NCBI GenBank assembly: GCA_025361665.1
Contig: JANYKF010000341.1
Span: 1 to 7,441, forward strand
Length of the DNA stretch: 7,441 bases
Reading direction: 5' to 3'
Origin: Clostridiaceae bacterium
GTDB lineage: Bacteria > Bacillota > Clostridia > DSM-8532
Shown: positions 1-6,777 of the stretch, piece by piece
How the letters are laid out: every line of letters starts with the position of its first letter
How positions within the stretch are numbered: position 1 is the stretch's first letter
The notes under the pieces: model-generated
Seen by the model: only the letters and a program-made list of their open reading frames with translations
Databases searched by the model: none
What the model was told of the DNA's origin: nothing
Program-made: the position numbers and the translations under genes

Positions 1-419
1 AATGGGCCTGCGAATGCGCGGAGCATGTGCTGCCGCTTTTTGGAGAGAAAATGGATGCAAGGCTGACTTACGCGCTGCATGTCGCCAGAGAGTGGAAAAT
101 AGGGAAAGCATCGGTTGGAGAAGCAAGAAAAGCTTCCCTGGGCGCAATCGCGGCTGCAAATGAGCTTTTGGACCCGGATGCTGACGCAGTGAAAGACGGG
201 CAGTCGAATCCTGCTGCCATCGCTGTAGCACGTGCTGTTGGTCACGCCGTGGCAACAGCCCATATGGCGGATCATTCTCTGGAACCTGCCTGGTATGCGC
301 TGAAAGCTGTAAAATGTGCGGGGATGTCGCTTGAGGCGGAAAGAAAGTGGCAGGATGAACGACTGGCACCGGAGATTCAAGAGTTGGTCCTTTCGGCAAG
401 GGCATTGAGAAGGATTTAG
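1..419 (+). CDS. Putative immunity protein, Imm-5-like family (5' end outside window)
   Basis: The frame is open to the left edge, with the first whole codon at base 3. The residues before the GTG at 27 read W-A-C-E-C-A-E-H and run straight into VLPLFGEK. This matches how I recall the start region of proteins annotated as 'putative immunity protein' (Imm-5-like), so the GTG at 27 and the ATG at 51 are internal and the true start lies upstream. Other features of that family are an alanine-rich helical body, the V-G-E-A-R-K-A segment near base 115 and the histidine-bearing A-R-A-V-G-H-A-V-A-T-A-H-M-A-D-H stretch around bases 226-273. There is no signal peptide or membrane segment in the visible part. 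The family name suggests protection against a toxin, but no toxin gene is visible and the biochemical role is not established. The protein could equally be a stand-alone housekeeping or stress protein. The family assignment is from memory of its pattern and is moderately secure. Confidence 0.72.
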   Translation, partial: WACECAEHVLPLFGEKMDARLTYALHVAREWKIGKASVGEARKASLGAIAAANELLDPDADAVKDGQSNPAAIAVARAVGHAVATAHMADHSLEPAWYALKAVKCAGMSLEAERKWQDERLAPEIQELVLSARALRRI

Positions 420-461
420 GGCATGGCTGCAGCATCTGCTGCTCGGATGAATATGCAGTAA

Positions 462-479
462 AATGTATATCTATTCATA
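462..479. promoter_or_regulatory. Candidate ARG box (ArgR/AhrC-type operator) upstream of carB
   Basis: Bases 464-468 (TGTAT) and 473-477 (ATTCA) form a near-palindrome around a four-base A/T-rich centre (ATCT). Against the known arginine-repressor box TNTGAATWWWWATTCANW the 18 bases mismatch at three positions. A second, stronger half-site (TGAAT at 448-452) lies just upstream, and ATGAATA (447-453) is an exact inverted repeat of TATTCAT (472-478). The place, 57 bases before carB, is suitable, because carbamoyl phosphate feeds arginine synthesis. The spacing of the two half-sites does not match the usual pair of boxes, so this is only a candidate. Confidence 0.35.
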
Positions 480-487
480 TCGGCCTC

Positions 488-538
488 CATATGATACCAT
501 CATATTGCACTAAATTCATTTTTCGGAGGTATCATATG
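488..538 (+). promoter_or_regulatory. carB leader inverted repeats that could mask the start codon
   Basis: CATATGATACC (488-498) is a perfect 11-base inverted repeat of GGTATCATATG (528-538). The latter contains the end of the GGAGG ribosome-binding site and the whole ATG of carB. The same upstream arm can also fold locally, since ATATGAT (489-495) pairs perfectly with ATCATAT (499-505) around an ACC loop. The two pairings exclude each other. In addition CCTCC (484-488) is complementary to the GGAGG at 525-529. In RNA this would give an open and a closed form of the ribosome-binding site. In DNA the 7-3-7 palindrome at 489-505 could instead be a protein operator, overlapping a -10-like TATGAT (490-495). 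The repeats are seen directly; their function is inferred. No convincing -35/-10 pair could be assigned for carB. Confidence 0.5.
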
Positions 539-3500
539 CCGAAGCGGATGGACATCCACAACATCCTCATCATCGGTTCGGGCCCCATCATCATCGGCCA
601 GGCCTGTGAGTTCGACTATTCCGGCACCCAGGCCTGCAAAGCCCTGCGCAAACTGGGTTACCGAATCGTATTGGTGAACTCGAATCCGGCGACCATCATG
701 ACGGATCCCGAAACGGCGGATGTCACGTATATCGAGCCTCTGAACGTGAAGCGCCTGACTGACATCATCGCGAAAGAACGTCCGGATGCCCTGTTGCCGA
801 ACCTTGGCGGACAGTCGGCCCTGAACCTCTGTTCGGAGCTGAATAAAGCCGGGGTCCTGGAACAATATGGCGTCAAGGTGATAGGCGTTCAGGTGGATGC
901 CATCGAACGCGGGGAAGATCGCATTGCGTTCAAGGAAACCATGGCCGGACTGGGCATCGACATGCCGCAGAGCAAGCCGGCCTATACGGTATCGGAGGCG
1001 GAGGAGATTGCCCGGGAACTCGGATATCCCGTGGTCATCCGTCCTGCCTACACAATGGGTGGAACCGGAGGCGGCCTGGTCTATAACATCGAGGAACTGC
1101 GGACAATTGCCAGCCGGGGCATCGCGGCCAGCCTGATTGGCCAGATCCTGGTGGAGGAATCCGTGCTGGGTTGGGAAGAACTCGAGGTCGAAGTGGTCCG
1201 GGATGCGAAGAACCAGCTTTTGACCATCTGCTTCATAGAAAATGTGGATGCCATGGGCGTGCACACGGGCGATTCCTTTTGCACGGCGCCCATGCTGACC
1301 ATCGGCAAGGAACTGCAGGAGCGCCTGCAGCAATACGCCTATTCCATCGTGGAGGCCATCGAAGTGATCGGCGGCACCAATGTGCAGTTTGCACACGATC
1401 CGGTCACCGGACGCGTGGTCATCATCGAAATCAATCCCCGCACATCGCGTTCCTCCGCCCTGGCCTCCAAAGCCACCGGGTTCCCGATTGCCCTGATTTC
1501 CGCCATGCTGGCGGCAGGTCTTACGCTGGACGAGATTCCGTATTGGAAGGAAGGCACCCTGGACAAATACAAGCCTTCCGGCGATTATGTGGTGGTCAAG
1601 TTCCCGCGTTGGGCCTTCGAGAAGTTTCCGGGAGCCATCGACAAGCTTGGCACGCAGATGCGCGCGGTCGGGGAAGTCATGAGCATCGGCAAGAATTACA
1701 AGGAAGCCTTTCAGAAAGCGGTTCGCTCCCTGGAAATCGGCCGATACGGCCTCGGCTTTGCGAAGGATTTTCATGAAAGGTCCCTTGAAGACTTGCTTTC
1801 AATGCTGACGGAAGCCACAAGCGAACGCCAGTTCATCCTGTATGAAGCCCTTCGCAAAGGCGCGACCGTTGATGAACTGTACCGGCTCACTTACATCAAG
1901 GCCTGGTTCCTCGAACAGATGAGGGAATTGGTGGCACTGGAGGAGGAAATCCTGGCATATGCCGGCCAAACGCTTCCGGATTCGCTGCTGGTTCAGGCAA
2001 AGAAGGACGGGTTCGCCGACAAATACCTGTCGAAGCTCCTGAAGGTCCCGGAAGACGAAATCCGCAAAAATCGGACAGCCCTTGGCGTTGTGGAAGGTTG
2101 GGAACCCGTCCCGGTCAGCGGGGTGGAGAACGCCTACTATTATTTCTCCACCTATAATGCGCCGGACAGCACCCCGGTTTCGAACCGGAAGAAGGTCATG
2201 ATTCTGGGTGGCGGTCCGAACCGGATCGGACAGGGCATCGAATTCGACTACTGCTGCGTGCATGCCGCGTTCGCCCTGCGGGACATGGGTTTTGAGACCG
2301 TCATGGTCAACTGCAATCCGGAAACCGTGTCCACGGATTACGATACTTCAGACAAGCTGTATTTCGAACCGCTCACAGTCGAAGATGTCCTGAGCATCTA
2401 TGAAAAGGAGCAACCCCTCGGCGTCATTGTCCAGTTCGGTGGCCAGACTCCGCTGAACCTCGCAGCTGAACTGGAAAAGGCAGGCGTCCGCATTCTGGGC
2501 ACCTCGCCGGAGACCATAGACCTGGCCGAGGACCGTGACCGGTTCCGCAGAATCATGGAAAAAATGGAGATCCCGATGCCTGAATCCGGCATGGCCGTGT
2601 CCATGGATGAAGCGCTGGCCATTGCCGACAGGATTGGATATCCGCTGATGGTGCGCCCTTCCTACGTATTGGGCGGTCGCGGGATGGAAGTGGTCCGGGA
2701 TGAGGAGATGCTCCGCCGGTACATGACCGCCGCTGTCGGGGTCTCTCCGGATCGGCCAATCCTCATCGACCGGTTTCTGCGGGAGGCCACCGAAGTGGAG
2801 GCGGATGCGATTGCGGATGGCCAGGATGCATTTGTCCCGACGATCATGGAACACATCGAACTGGCCGGCATCCATTCCGGAGACTCCGCGTGCGTCATCC
2901 CGCCGGTCGGCATTTCGCCGGAGCACAGGATGACCCTTGAAACCTACACCCGGAGGATTGCGAAGGAGTTGGGCGTTGTCGGGCTCATGAACATGCAGTA
3001 CGCCATTGCCGAGGGCAAGGTGTATGTGCTCGAGGCCAATCCGCGCGCATCCAGAACCGTCCCGCTCGTGTCGAAAATCTGCAATCTCTCCATGGCCCGA
3101 ATCGCCACCGAAGTCATGCTTGCAGGGGAAACAGGCAGACCGTCCCCCGTACCGGGGCTGAGGGCCGCTGCAATTCCCTATTTTGGCGTGAAGGAAGCCG
3201 TTTTCCCGTTCAACATGTTTCAGGAAGTCGACCCCGTCCTCGGCCCGGAAATGCGTTCAACCGGGGAAGTGCTGGGCATGGCGGACACATTCGGTGTAGC
3301 CTGGTTCAAGGCTCAGGAAGCCACGCAGTCTCCATTGCCTGTTTCGGGCACCATCCTGCTGAGTGTAGCCGATCCGGACAAGGAGGAGGCCCTGGATGTT
3401 GCGAGGCGGTTCGCGGAAGCCGGGTTTAAAATCATGGCCACCGACGGCACATTCCGATTTCTACAGGAAAACGGGGTCGAGGCGGTTGCCGTGAAGAAGC

Positions 3501-3760
3501 TTTATGAAGGGCGTCCCAATATCACGGACAGCATCACGAACGGTGAAATCCAGCTGGTCATCAATACCCCGGTCGGAAAACGCAGCCAGCATGACGACTC
3601 CTACATTCGAAAGGCCGCCATCAGGAAGAAAATCCCTTATATCACCACGATGGCCGCCGCCCTTGCCAGTGCGAAGGGCATCGGCACGATGGTGGAAGCC
3701 GGTGGAGTGGAACCTGCGCCAAAGTCTTTGCAGGAGTATCACGCCATGATTGGGAAATGA
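536..3760 (+). CDS. carB: Carbamoyl-phosphate synthetase, large (ammonia-handling) subunit
   Basis: CarB makes carbamoyl phosphate from bicarbonate, two ATP and ammonia. The ammonia normally comes from glutamine through the small subunit CarA. The product feeds arginine and pyrimidine synthesis in the cytoplasm. The start at 536 is chosen because GGAGG (525-529) lies six bases before it; translation from the in-frame ATG at 491 would add 15 residues across the ribosome site. The product is 1074 residues, against 1073 in E. coli. The N-terminal half has GSGPIIIGQACEFDYSG, the glycine loop RPAYTMGGTGGG (about 169-180), NVQFA and the metal ligands of EINPR. The middle (about 400-550) is the oligomerisation region. 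The second ATP-grasp half has GGGPNRIGQGIEFDY, RPSYVLGGRG (about 705) and MNMQYA/EANPRASR. A C-terminal MGS-like allosteric domain keeps ATDGT, KKLYEGRP and INTPVGKRS, the UMP/IMP-site region. The ornithine-site acids (EHIE, SGDS) also appear kept. No carA lies adjacent. Local divergence: FCTAPMLTI where E. coli has ITVAPAQTL. Confidence 0.97.
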   Translation: MPKRMDIHNILIIGSGPIIIGQACEFDYSGTQACKALRKLGYRIVLVNSNPATIMTDPETADVTYIEPLNVKRLTDIIAKERPDALLPNLGGQSALNLCSELNKAGVLEQYGVKVIGVQVDAIERGEDRIAFKETMAGLGIDMPQSKPAYTVSEAEEIARELGYPVVIRPAYTMGGTGGGLVYNIEELRTIASRGIAASLIGQILVEESVLGWEELEVEVVRDAKNQLLTICFIENVDAMGVHTGDSFCTAPMLTIGKELQERLQQYAYSIVEAIEVIGGTNVQFAHDPVTGRVVIIEINPRTSRSSALASKATGFPIALISAMLAAGLTLDEIPYWKEGTLDKYKPSGDYVVVKFPRWAFEKFPGAIDKLGTQMRAVGEVMSIGKNYKEAFQKAVRSLEIGRYGLGFAKDFHERSLEDLLSMLTEATSERQFILYEALRKGATVDELYRLTYIKAWFLEQMRELVALEEEILAYAGQTLPDSLLVQAKKDGFADKYLSKLLKVPEDEIRKNRTALGVVEGWEPVPVSGVENAYYYFSTYNAPDSTPVSNRKKVMILGGGPNRIGQGIEFDYCCVHAAFALRDMGFETVMVNCNPETVSTDYDTSDKLYFEPLTVEDVLSIYEKEQPLGVIVQFGGQTPLNLAAELEKAGVRILGTSPETIDLAEDRDRFRRIMEKMEIPMPESGMAVSMDEALAIADRIGYPLMVRPSYVLGGRGMEVVRDEEMLRRYMTAAVGVSPDRPILIDRFLREATEVEADAIADGQDAFVPTIMEHIELAGIHSGDSACVIPPVGISPEHRMTLETYTRRIAKELGVVGLMNMQYAIAEGKVYVLEANPRASRTVPLVSKICNLSMARIATEVMLAGETGRPSPVPGLRAAAIPYFGVKEAVFPFNMFQEVDPVLGPEMRSTGEVLGMADTFGVAWFKAQEATQSPLPVSGTILLSVADPDKEEALDVARRFAEAGFKIMATDGTFRFLQENGVEAVAVKKLYEGRPNITDSITNGEIQLVINTPVGKRSQHDDSYIRKAAIRKKIPYITTMAAALASAKGIGTMVEAGGVEPAPKSLQEYHAMIGK

Positions 3761-3839
3761 GGCCTGCCGGGAAAACTTCGTCAAGGTCTTTGCATCATGA
3801 TTGCCAAATGAAGCACCTGCCACGCGATCTTTGTGAAGG
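3721..3839. repeat. Imperfect tandem duplication spanning the carB and kinase 3' ends
   Basis: The tail of carB (from 3721) and the tail of the opposing kinase gene (from 3783) share a collinear series of blocks. AAAGTCTTTGCA (3721-3732) matches AAGGTCTTTGCA (3783-3794) with one difference. CATGATTGGGAAATGAGG-CCTGCC (3745-3768) matches CATGATTGCCAAATGAAG-CACCTGCC (3796-3821) at 21 of 24 aligned bases with a two-base insertion. After seven unrelated bases in each copy, CTTCGTCAAGG (3776-3786) matches CTTTGTGAAGG (3829-3839) at 9 of 11. An 11-base block of the first copy is missing from the second. Both stop codons lie inside this duplicated stretch. Confidence 0.5.
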
Positions 3840-4755
3840 CCTCCACATCCGATGGACTCCGGTCCATGGCCCATCTTAGCTTGTCGAACGCATCCAGAAG
3901 CATGATATGGTGAATATCCGCCTTCATGTTTTCAAATTCTTTGCTGTCAATTCCATAGCCGGAGAGGAATGCCTCGAAAGATGCAGTGGAAGGGTTGCCA
4001 TCGAGCAGGCAGCCTTTCAGCAGACAGGCCATGTCATAATGGGGTGCGACATGGGCCAGTGCGCAGCCCCAGTCGATCAGGCCCATGGTTCCGTCGGCCG
4101 CCACCATCAGGTTCCGGGGGGAAAGATCACCGTGATTCAGTCCGATCCTGAGGCGTCCGGATTCAATGGCGCATTTCAATTCTTCAAAGATGGAAGTGAT
4201 TAGGCCGGATTGATCTGCACGGTAGACGCCAAGCCTGACAAGCGGATCTTCACAGACTAGGCTCTTGATATTGTAGTCGACGTGCGCCTTCCATGTAGGC
4301 GTGAAGCTGTTGCAAAAGGATTCTTCCGGTTCAGATCGAAAATCAAGTCCGAATCCTGAAACATTGATCTGGTGTATTTTTTGGGCATACTGTCCAATCT
4401 TTTGCCAGATTGGCAGGGACTGTTCCGGCAGGAGATGACCATTTACACCCGGCACGCAGGTTTCCATCATGTAGGCAATGCCTTGATGTTCTCCAATGGC
4501 CAACACGCCGGGAGAAGGAATCCCGGCCCTTTGCGCCTGATGCAGACACCATTTCTCCTTATGGTATTCCTGGAAGGCTGAAGGATCTTCCCTCAGCCGG
4601 AGTATGCGGTCGCCATGTTCCGCGTTCACTTTGAAAACTCGGTTGACACAGCCTTTCTCAACGATTTCTTCGACTTGATCGGCGGGTTCGTGCCTGATTA
4701 GGTGCAGGATCTGTGAAACGATGACGGTCATGTCGGGTGGCCTTGATTCTTGCAT
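3781..4755 (-). CDS. Aminoglycoside phosphotransferase (APH)/choline-kinase-fold small-molecule kinase
   Basis: This is a 324-residue cytoplasmic kinase of the APH superfamily, which phosphorylates small hydroxylated compounds with ATP or GTP. The catalytic loop is NHGDLSPRN (residues 207-215), with catalytic Asp210 and metal-binding Asn215. The DFG-like motif is IDWG (227-230), with metal-binding Asp228. The N-terminal lobe has a nucleotide loop around EKGCVNRVFKV (33-43) and ILRLRE (51-56), where an arginine stands at the usual lysine position, followed by EYHKEKW. APHY-D (237-241) after the DFG-like motif is also family-like. The start at 4755 has AAGGA (4762-4766) six bases upstream; an internal ATG at 4731 is the alternative. 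The gene ends 20 bases from carB, tail to tail, and is divergent from the pentapeptide gene. The substrate cannot be told from sequence: many such proteins act on sugars, choline, homoserine or macrolides rather than aminoglycosides. Some stretches are much poorer in GC than carB (4321-4380 is about 38 percent). Confidence 0.88.
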   Translation of the reverse strand: MQESRPPDMTVIVSQILHLIRHEPADQVEEIVEKGCVNRVFKVNAEHGDRILRLREDPSAFQEYHKEKWCLHQAQRAGIPSPGVLAIGEHQGIAYMMETCVPGVNGHLLPEQSLPIWQKIGQYAQKIHQINVSGFGLDFRSEPEESFCNSFTPTWKAHVDYNIKSLVCEDPLVRLGVYRADQSGLITSIFEELKCAIESGRLRIGLNHGDLSPRNLMVAADGTMGLIDWGCALAHVAPHYDMACLLKGCLLDGNPSTASFEAFLSGYGIDSKEFENMKADIHHIMLLDAFDKLRWAMDRSPSDVEAFTKIAWQVLHLAIMMQRP

Positions 4756-4778
4756 TTCAAATCCTTTTCTCCCATAAT
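4750..4778 (+). promoter_or_regulatory. Candidate sigma-A-type promoter for the pentapeptide repeat gene
   Basis: TTGCAT (4750-4755, a weak -35) is followed after exactly 17 bases by CATAAT (4773-4778), which matches the -10 consensus TATAAT at five of six positions. Transcription would begin near 4785, leaving a leader of about 50 bases that contains a run of seven T (4800-4806). The -35 overlaps the start codon of the divergent kinase gene, so binding here could interfere with kinase expression. No equally good promoter was found for the kinase in the 80-base intergenic region. Confidence 0.35.
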
Positions 4779-4835
4779 AAGCTGGGTTGGCAAAGCAGGT
4801 TTTTTTCAGGAGCCTCTGGAAAAGGGAGGATTGTC

Positions 4836-5474
4836 ATGAATGAGAAAATCACCCCACCGAAAATTCCCGAATCCCTGGAAGAAATGAACCTTTCGGGCGT
4901 TCACCTTGTCCACGATGATGCATTTGTCCTGATTTCCGTGAACAACTGCCTGATTGAAGATCAAAAGGCCGATCATTTGACGTTCAGGCAGTGCGTGCTC
5001 AACAATGTTGTCTTCAGGGGAATTTCCTTCGAGCAACTGGATTTGACGGATGTCCGGTTCGTGAACTGCAACCTGTCCAATGTGGACTTTGACAGGGCCA
5101 TCGTTCACCGGGTGGAATTCATCGGATGCAACCTGATGGGGATGAATTTCGGGAGTGCGACATTCAGGAATGTGTGGTTTCAGGAGTGCAGCGGGAGTTA
5201 TGCCTCGTTTCGATTGACGGATTTTGAAAAGGTGTTATTCAGCCATTGCAACCTGAAGGATTCGGATTTCCAACAAGCGAAATTCATGACGACCCAATTT
5301 CTGGACTGTGATTTGAAGCAGACGCAAATGTCGGGAACGCCGCTGAAGGGCATTGATTTCACAAGTTGCAGCATTGACGGGATCAGTGTCAGGATAGAAG
5401 ACTTGTCCGGGGCGACCGTTTCTGCTGAGCAGGCCGTCTATCTGGCGAAAAAAATCGGGCTGATTGTCAAGTGA
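4836..5474 (+). CDS. Pentapeptide repeat protein, right-handed quadrilateral beta-helix
   Basis: The start at 4836 is fixed by GGGAGGA (4824-4830), five bases upstream; the open frame extends further back but lacks such a site. The 212-residue product has a short N-terminal segment and then unbroken five-residue repeats from about residue 31 to 190: every fifth residue (35, 40, 45, 50 and so on to 190) is nearly always F, L, I, V or M. That makes about 32 repeats, or eight four-sided coils, without loop insertions. A C-terminal helix (AEQAVYLAKKIGLIVK) would cap or dimerise the helix. No signal peptide or membrane segment is seen. Cysteines fill the inward i-2 position once per coil (38, 78, 98, 118, 138, 158, 178, plus 53). 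Proteins of this fold include Qnr and MfpA, which mimic DNA and bind gyrase, but many others have unknown roles; a quinolone-protection role is possible and unproven. The gene's end overlaps the end of the opposing dehydratase-like gene by eight bases. Confidence 0.9.
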   Translation: MNEKITPPKIPESLEEMNLSGVHLVHDDAFVLISVNNCLIEDQKADHLTFRQCVLNNVVFRGISFEQLDLTDVRFVNCNLSNVDFDRAIVHRVEFIGCNLMGMNFGSATFRNVWFQECSGSYASFRLTDFEKVLFSHCNLKDSDFQQAKFMTTQFLDCDLKQTQMSGTPLKGIDFTSCSIDGISVRIEDLSGATVSAEQAVYLAKKIGLIVK

Positions 5475-6777
5475 TATTCGGCAGTGCTTTTGCGATCGGT
5501 GATTTTTCCTCCTCCCTGGCCCGCGCGGTCGCGAGCATCAGCTTGATCCGGTTTTCCTGATTGGTCTTCGAGGCACCCGGATCATAATCGATGGCCACGA
5601 TGTTCGCCTCCGGATGGTTCTTCTTGATAAGTCCCATCATGCCTTTTCCGGATACATGGTTGGGCAGGCATCCGAACGGCTGTGTGCAGACGACGCCCGC
5701 ACAGCCGTTATGGACAAGCTCGAGCATTTCCGCGGTCAGCAGCCAGCCTTCGCCCATTTTGTTGCCGTAACCGACGTACCCTTTTACCAGTTCCCTGGTT
5801 TCGGAAAAAGGAGAGGGGGCCAGGAACTTCGGGTCGTTCTTCACGGCGGCGATCAGGTCATTCTGGCATTTGACAAGAACATTTTTGAACAGGGCCACCG
5901 CAATCTTCCTGATCAGCTTTGAACCGTACAGATGGCCATCCTGCACCCGGTTGTCGATCTTGAAAATCATGAAATCCAGTACCCCCGGAACCACTGTCTC
6001 CACATCTTCCGACCGGAGAAACGCTTCGAGGTTGTTATTGCCCAGGGGCGCATACTTCACGTAAATTTCGCCGACCACGCCAACCCGGAGCTTCTTTTCC
6101 CCTTGAACCGGCAGGCTGGAAAAATCCCGCACGATTTGCGCGAATTGCGCTTTTACCTTGCGATACCGCATCCGGCCGGCAAGATAGTCCCTGGTGATCG
6201 CTTCCACCCATGTTTCCACAAGGCTGTCGGCCGAGCCGGGAACCCGTTCGTAGGGGCGTGTCTGGTTGGCGAGCAGCATCAGCAGATCCCCGTACAGCAG
6301 CGCGTAGATCAGTTTCCTGAGGAACGTCAGTGTCAGACGGAAACCCGGGTTCTTCTCCATGCCGGAGAGGTTCAGCGACACCACGGGTATGTTGTCGAAC
6401 CCGGCCCGCTTCAAAGCCTTCCTCAACAGGTGGATGTAGTTGGAAGCCCGGCAGCCGCCGCCGGTCTGCGTGATGAGCAGGGCGATTTTGTCCGGATCGT
6501 GGCGTCCGCTTTTCACGGCTTCAATCAACTGGCCAATGACCAGCAGCGCCGGGTAGCAGGTGTCGTTGTGGACATGCCGCAGCCCTTCATCCACGATGGC
6601 GCGGTGGGTGGTCTGCAGGATATCCATCTTGTAGCCTTCGCTCAGAAAGGCATTGCGGACCATGGCCATATGCGTGGGGAGCATCTGGGGGGCAAGCAGC
6701 AGGAATTCCTTTTTCATGTCCCTCGTGAAGAGCAGGCGTCCGGAATTGTCTTTCAATCGTTCAGCCATGACCCTCAT
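5467..6777 (-). CDS. 2-hydroxyacyl-CoA dehydratase-like iron-sulfur protein (C-terminal module of acyl-CoA dehydratase/activase proteins)
   Basis: This 436-residue protein matches the C-terminal part of the long clostridial 'acyl-CoA dehydratase activase-related' proteins. Recognisable segments are FTRDMKKEFLLLAPQM (17-32), NDTCYPALLVIGQLIEA (71-87), TQTGGGCRASNY (104-114), SLNLSGMEKNPGF (134-146), GEIYVKYAPLGNNNLE (236-251) and QPFGCLPNH (366-374). Cys74, Cys109 and Cys370, with Cys359 and Cys364 nearby, are the likely cluster ligands, by analogy with the HgdB/HgdC-type dehydratases. The true substrate is unknown: classical members dehydrate 2-hydroxyacyl-CoA after ATP-driven one-electron activation, but this branch is not well characterised. 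The start at 6777 overlaps the upstream stop as ATGA. A strong AAAGGAGG (6780-6787) is only two bases from this ATG and 11 from the in-frame ATG at 6768, so either start is possible. The gene is co-transcribed with the upstream activase-type gene. Its 3' end overlaps the pentapeptide gene, with no terminator visible. Confidence 0.85.
   Translation of the reverse strand: MRVMAERLKDNSGRLLFTRDMKKEFLLLAPQMLPTHMAMVRNAFLSEGYKMDILQTTHRAIVDEGLRHVHNDTCYPALLVIGQLIEAVKSGRHDPDKIALLITQTGGGCRASNYIHLLRKALKRAGFDNIPVVSLNLSGMEKNPGFRLTLTFLRKLIYALLYGDLLMLLANQTRPYERVPGSADSLVETWVEAITRDYLAGRMRYRKVKAQFAQIVRDFSSLPVQGEKKLRVGVVGEIYVKYAPLGNNNLEAFLRSEDVETVVPGVLDFMIFKIDNRVQDGHLYGSKLIRKIAVALFKNVLVKCQNDLIAAVKNDPKFLAPSPFSETRELVKGYVGYGNKMGEGWLLTAEMLELVHNGCAGVVCTQPFGCLPNHVSGKGMMGLIKKNHPEANIVAIDYDPGASKTNQENRIKLMLATARAREEEKSPIAKALPNIT

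Noticed and set aside
429..442. Hairpin GCAGC-ATCT-GCTGC after the Imm-5-like gene as a terminator
   Set aside because: The stem is only five base pairs and no T-run follows, so it does not qualify as an intrinsic terminator.
491..535. Upstream ATG at 491 as the carB start
   Set aside because: It would place the GGAGG site inside the coding region and add 15 residues not matching the family's usual start; the ATG at 536 is six bases after GGAGG and gives a normal length.
500..1774. A 424-codon open frame antisense to carB
   Set aside because: It lies entirely opposite the well-conserved carB reading frame, has no recognisable motifs and is the kind of shadow expected from GC-rich third codon positions.
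4791..4810. T-run at 4800-4806 as a terminator in the divergent intergenic region
   Set aside because: No stable GC-rich stem precedes it on the + strand, and no gene end lies upstream on that strand.
4737..4835. 33-residue N-terminal extension of the pentapeptide protein
   Set aside because: The extension overlaps the divergent kinase start and has no ribosome site; GGGAGGA directly precedes the ATG at 4836.
5445..5510. Inverted A-rich/T-rich tracts (GAAAAAAATC and GATTTTTC) as a bidirectional terminator
   Set aside because: The pairing is A/T only with a long loop, and both tracts lie inside coding sequence; support is too weak.
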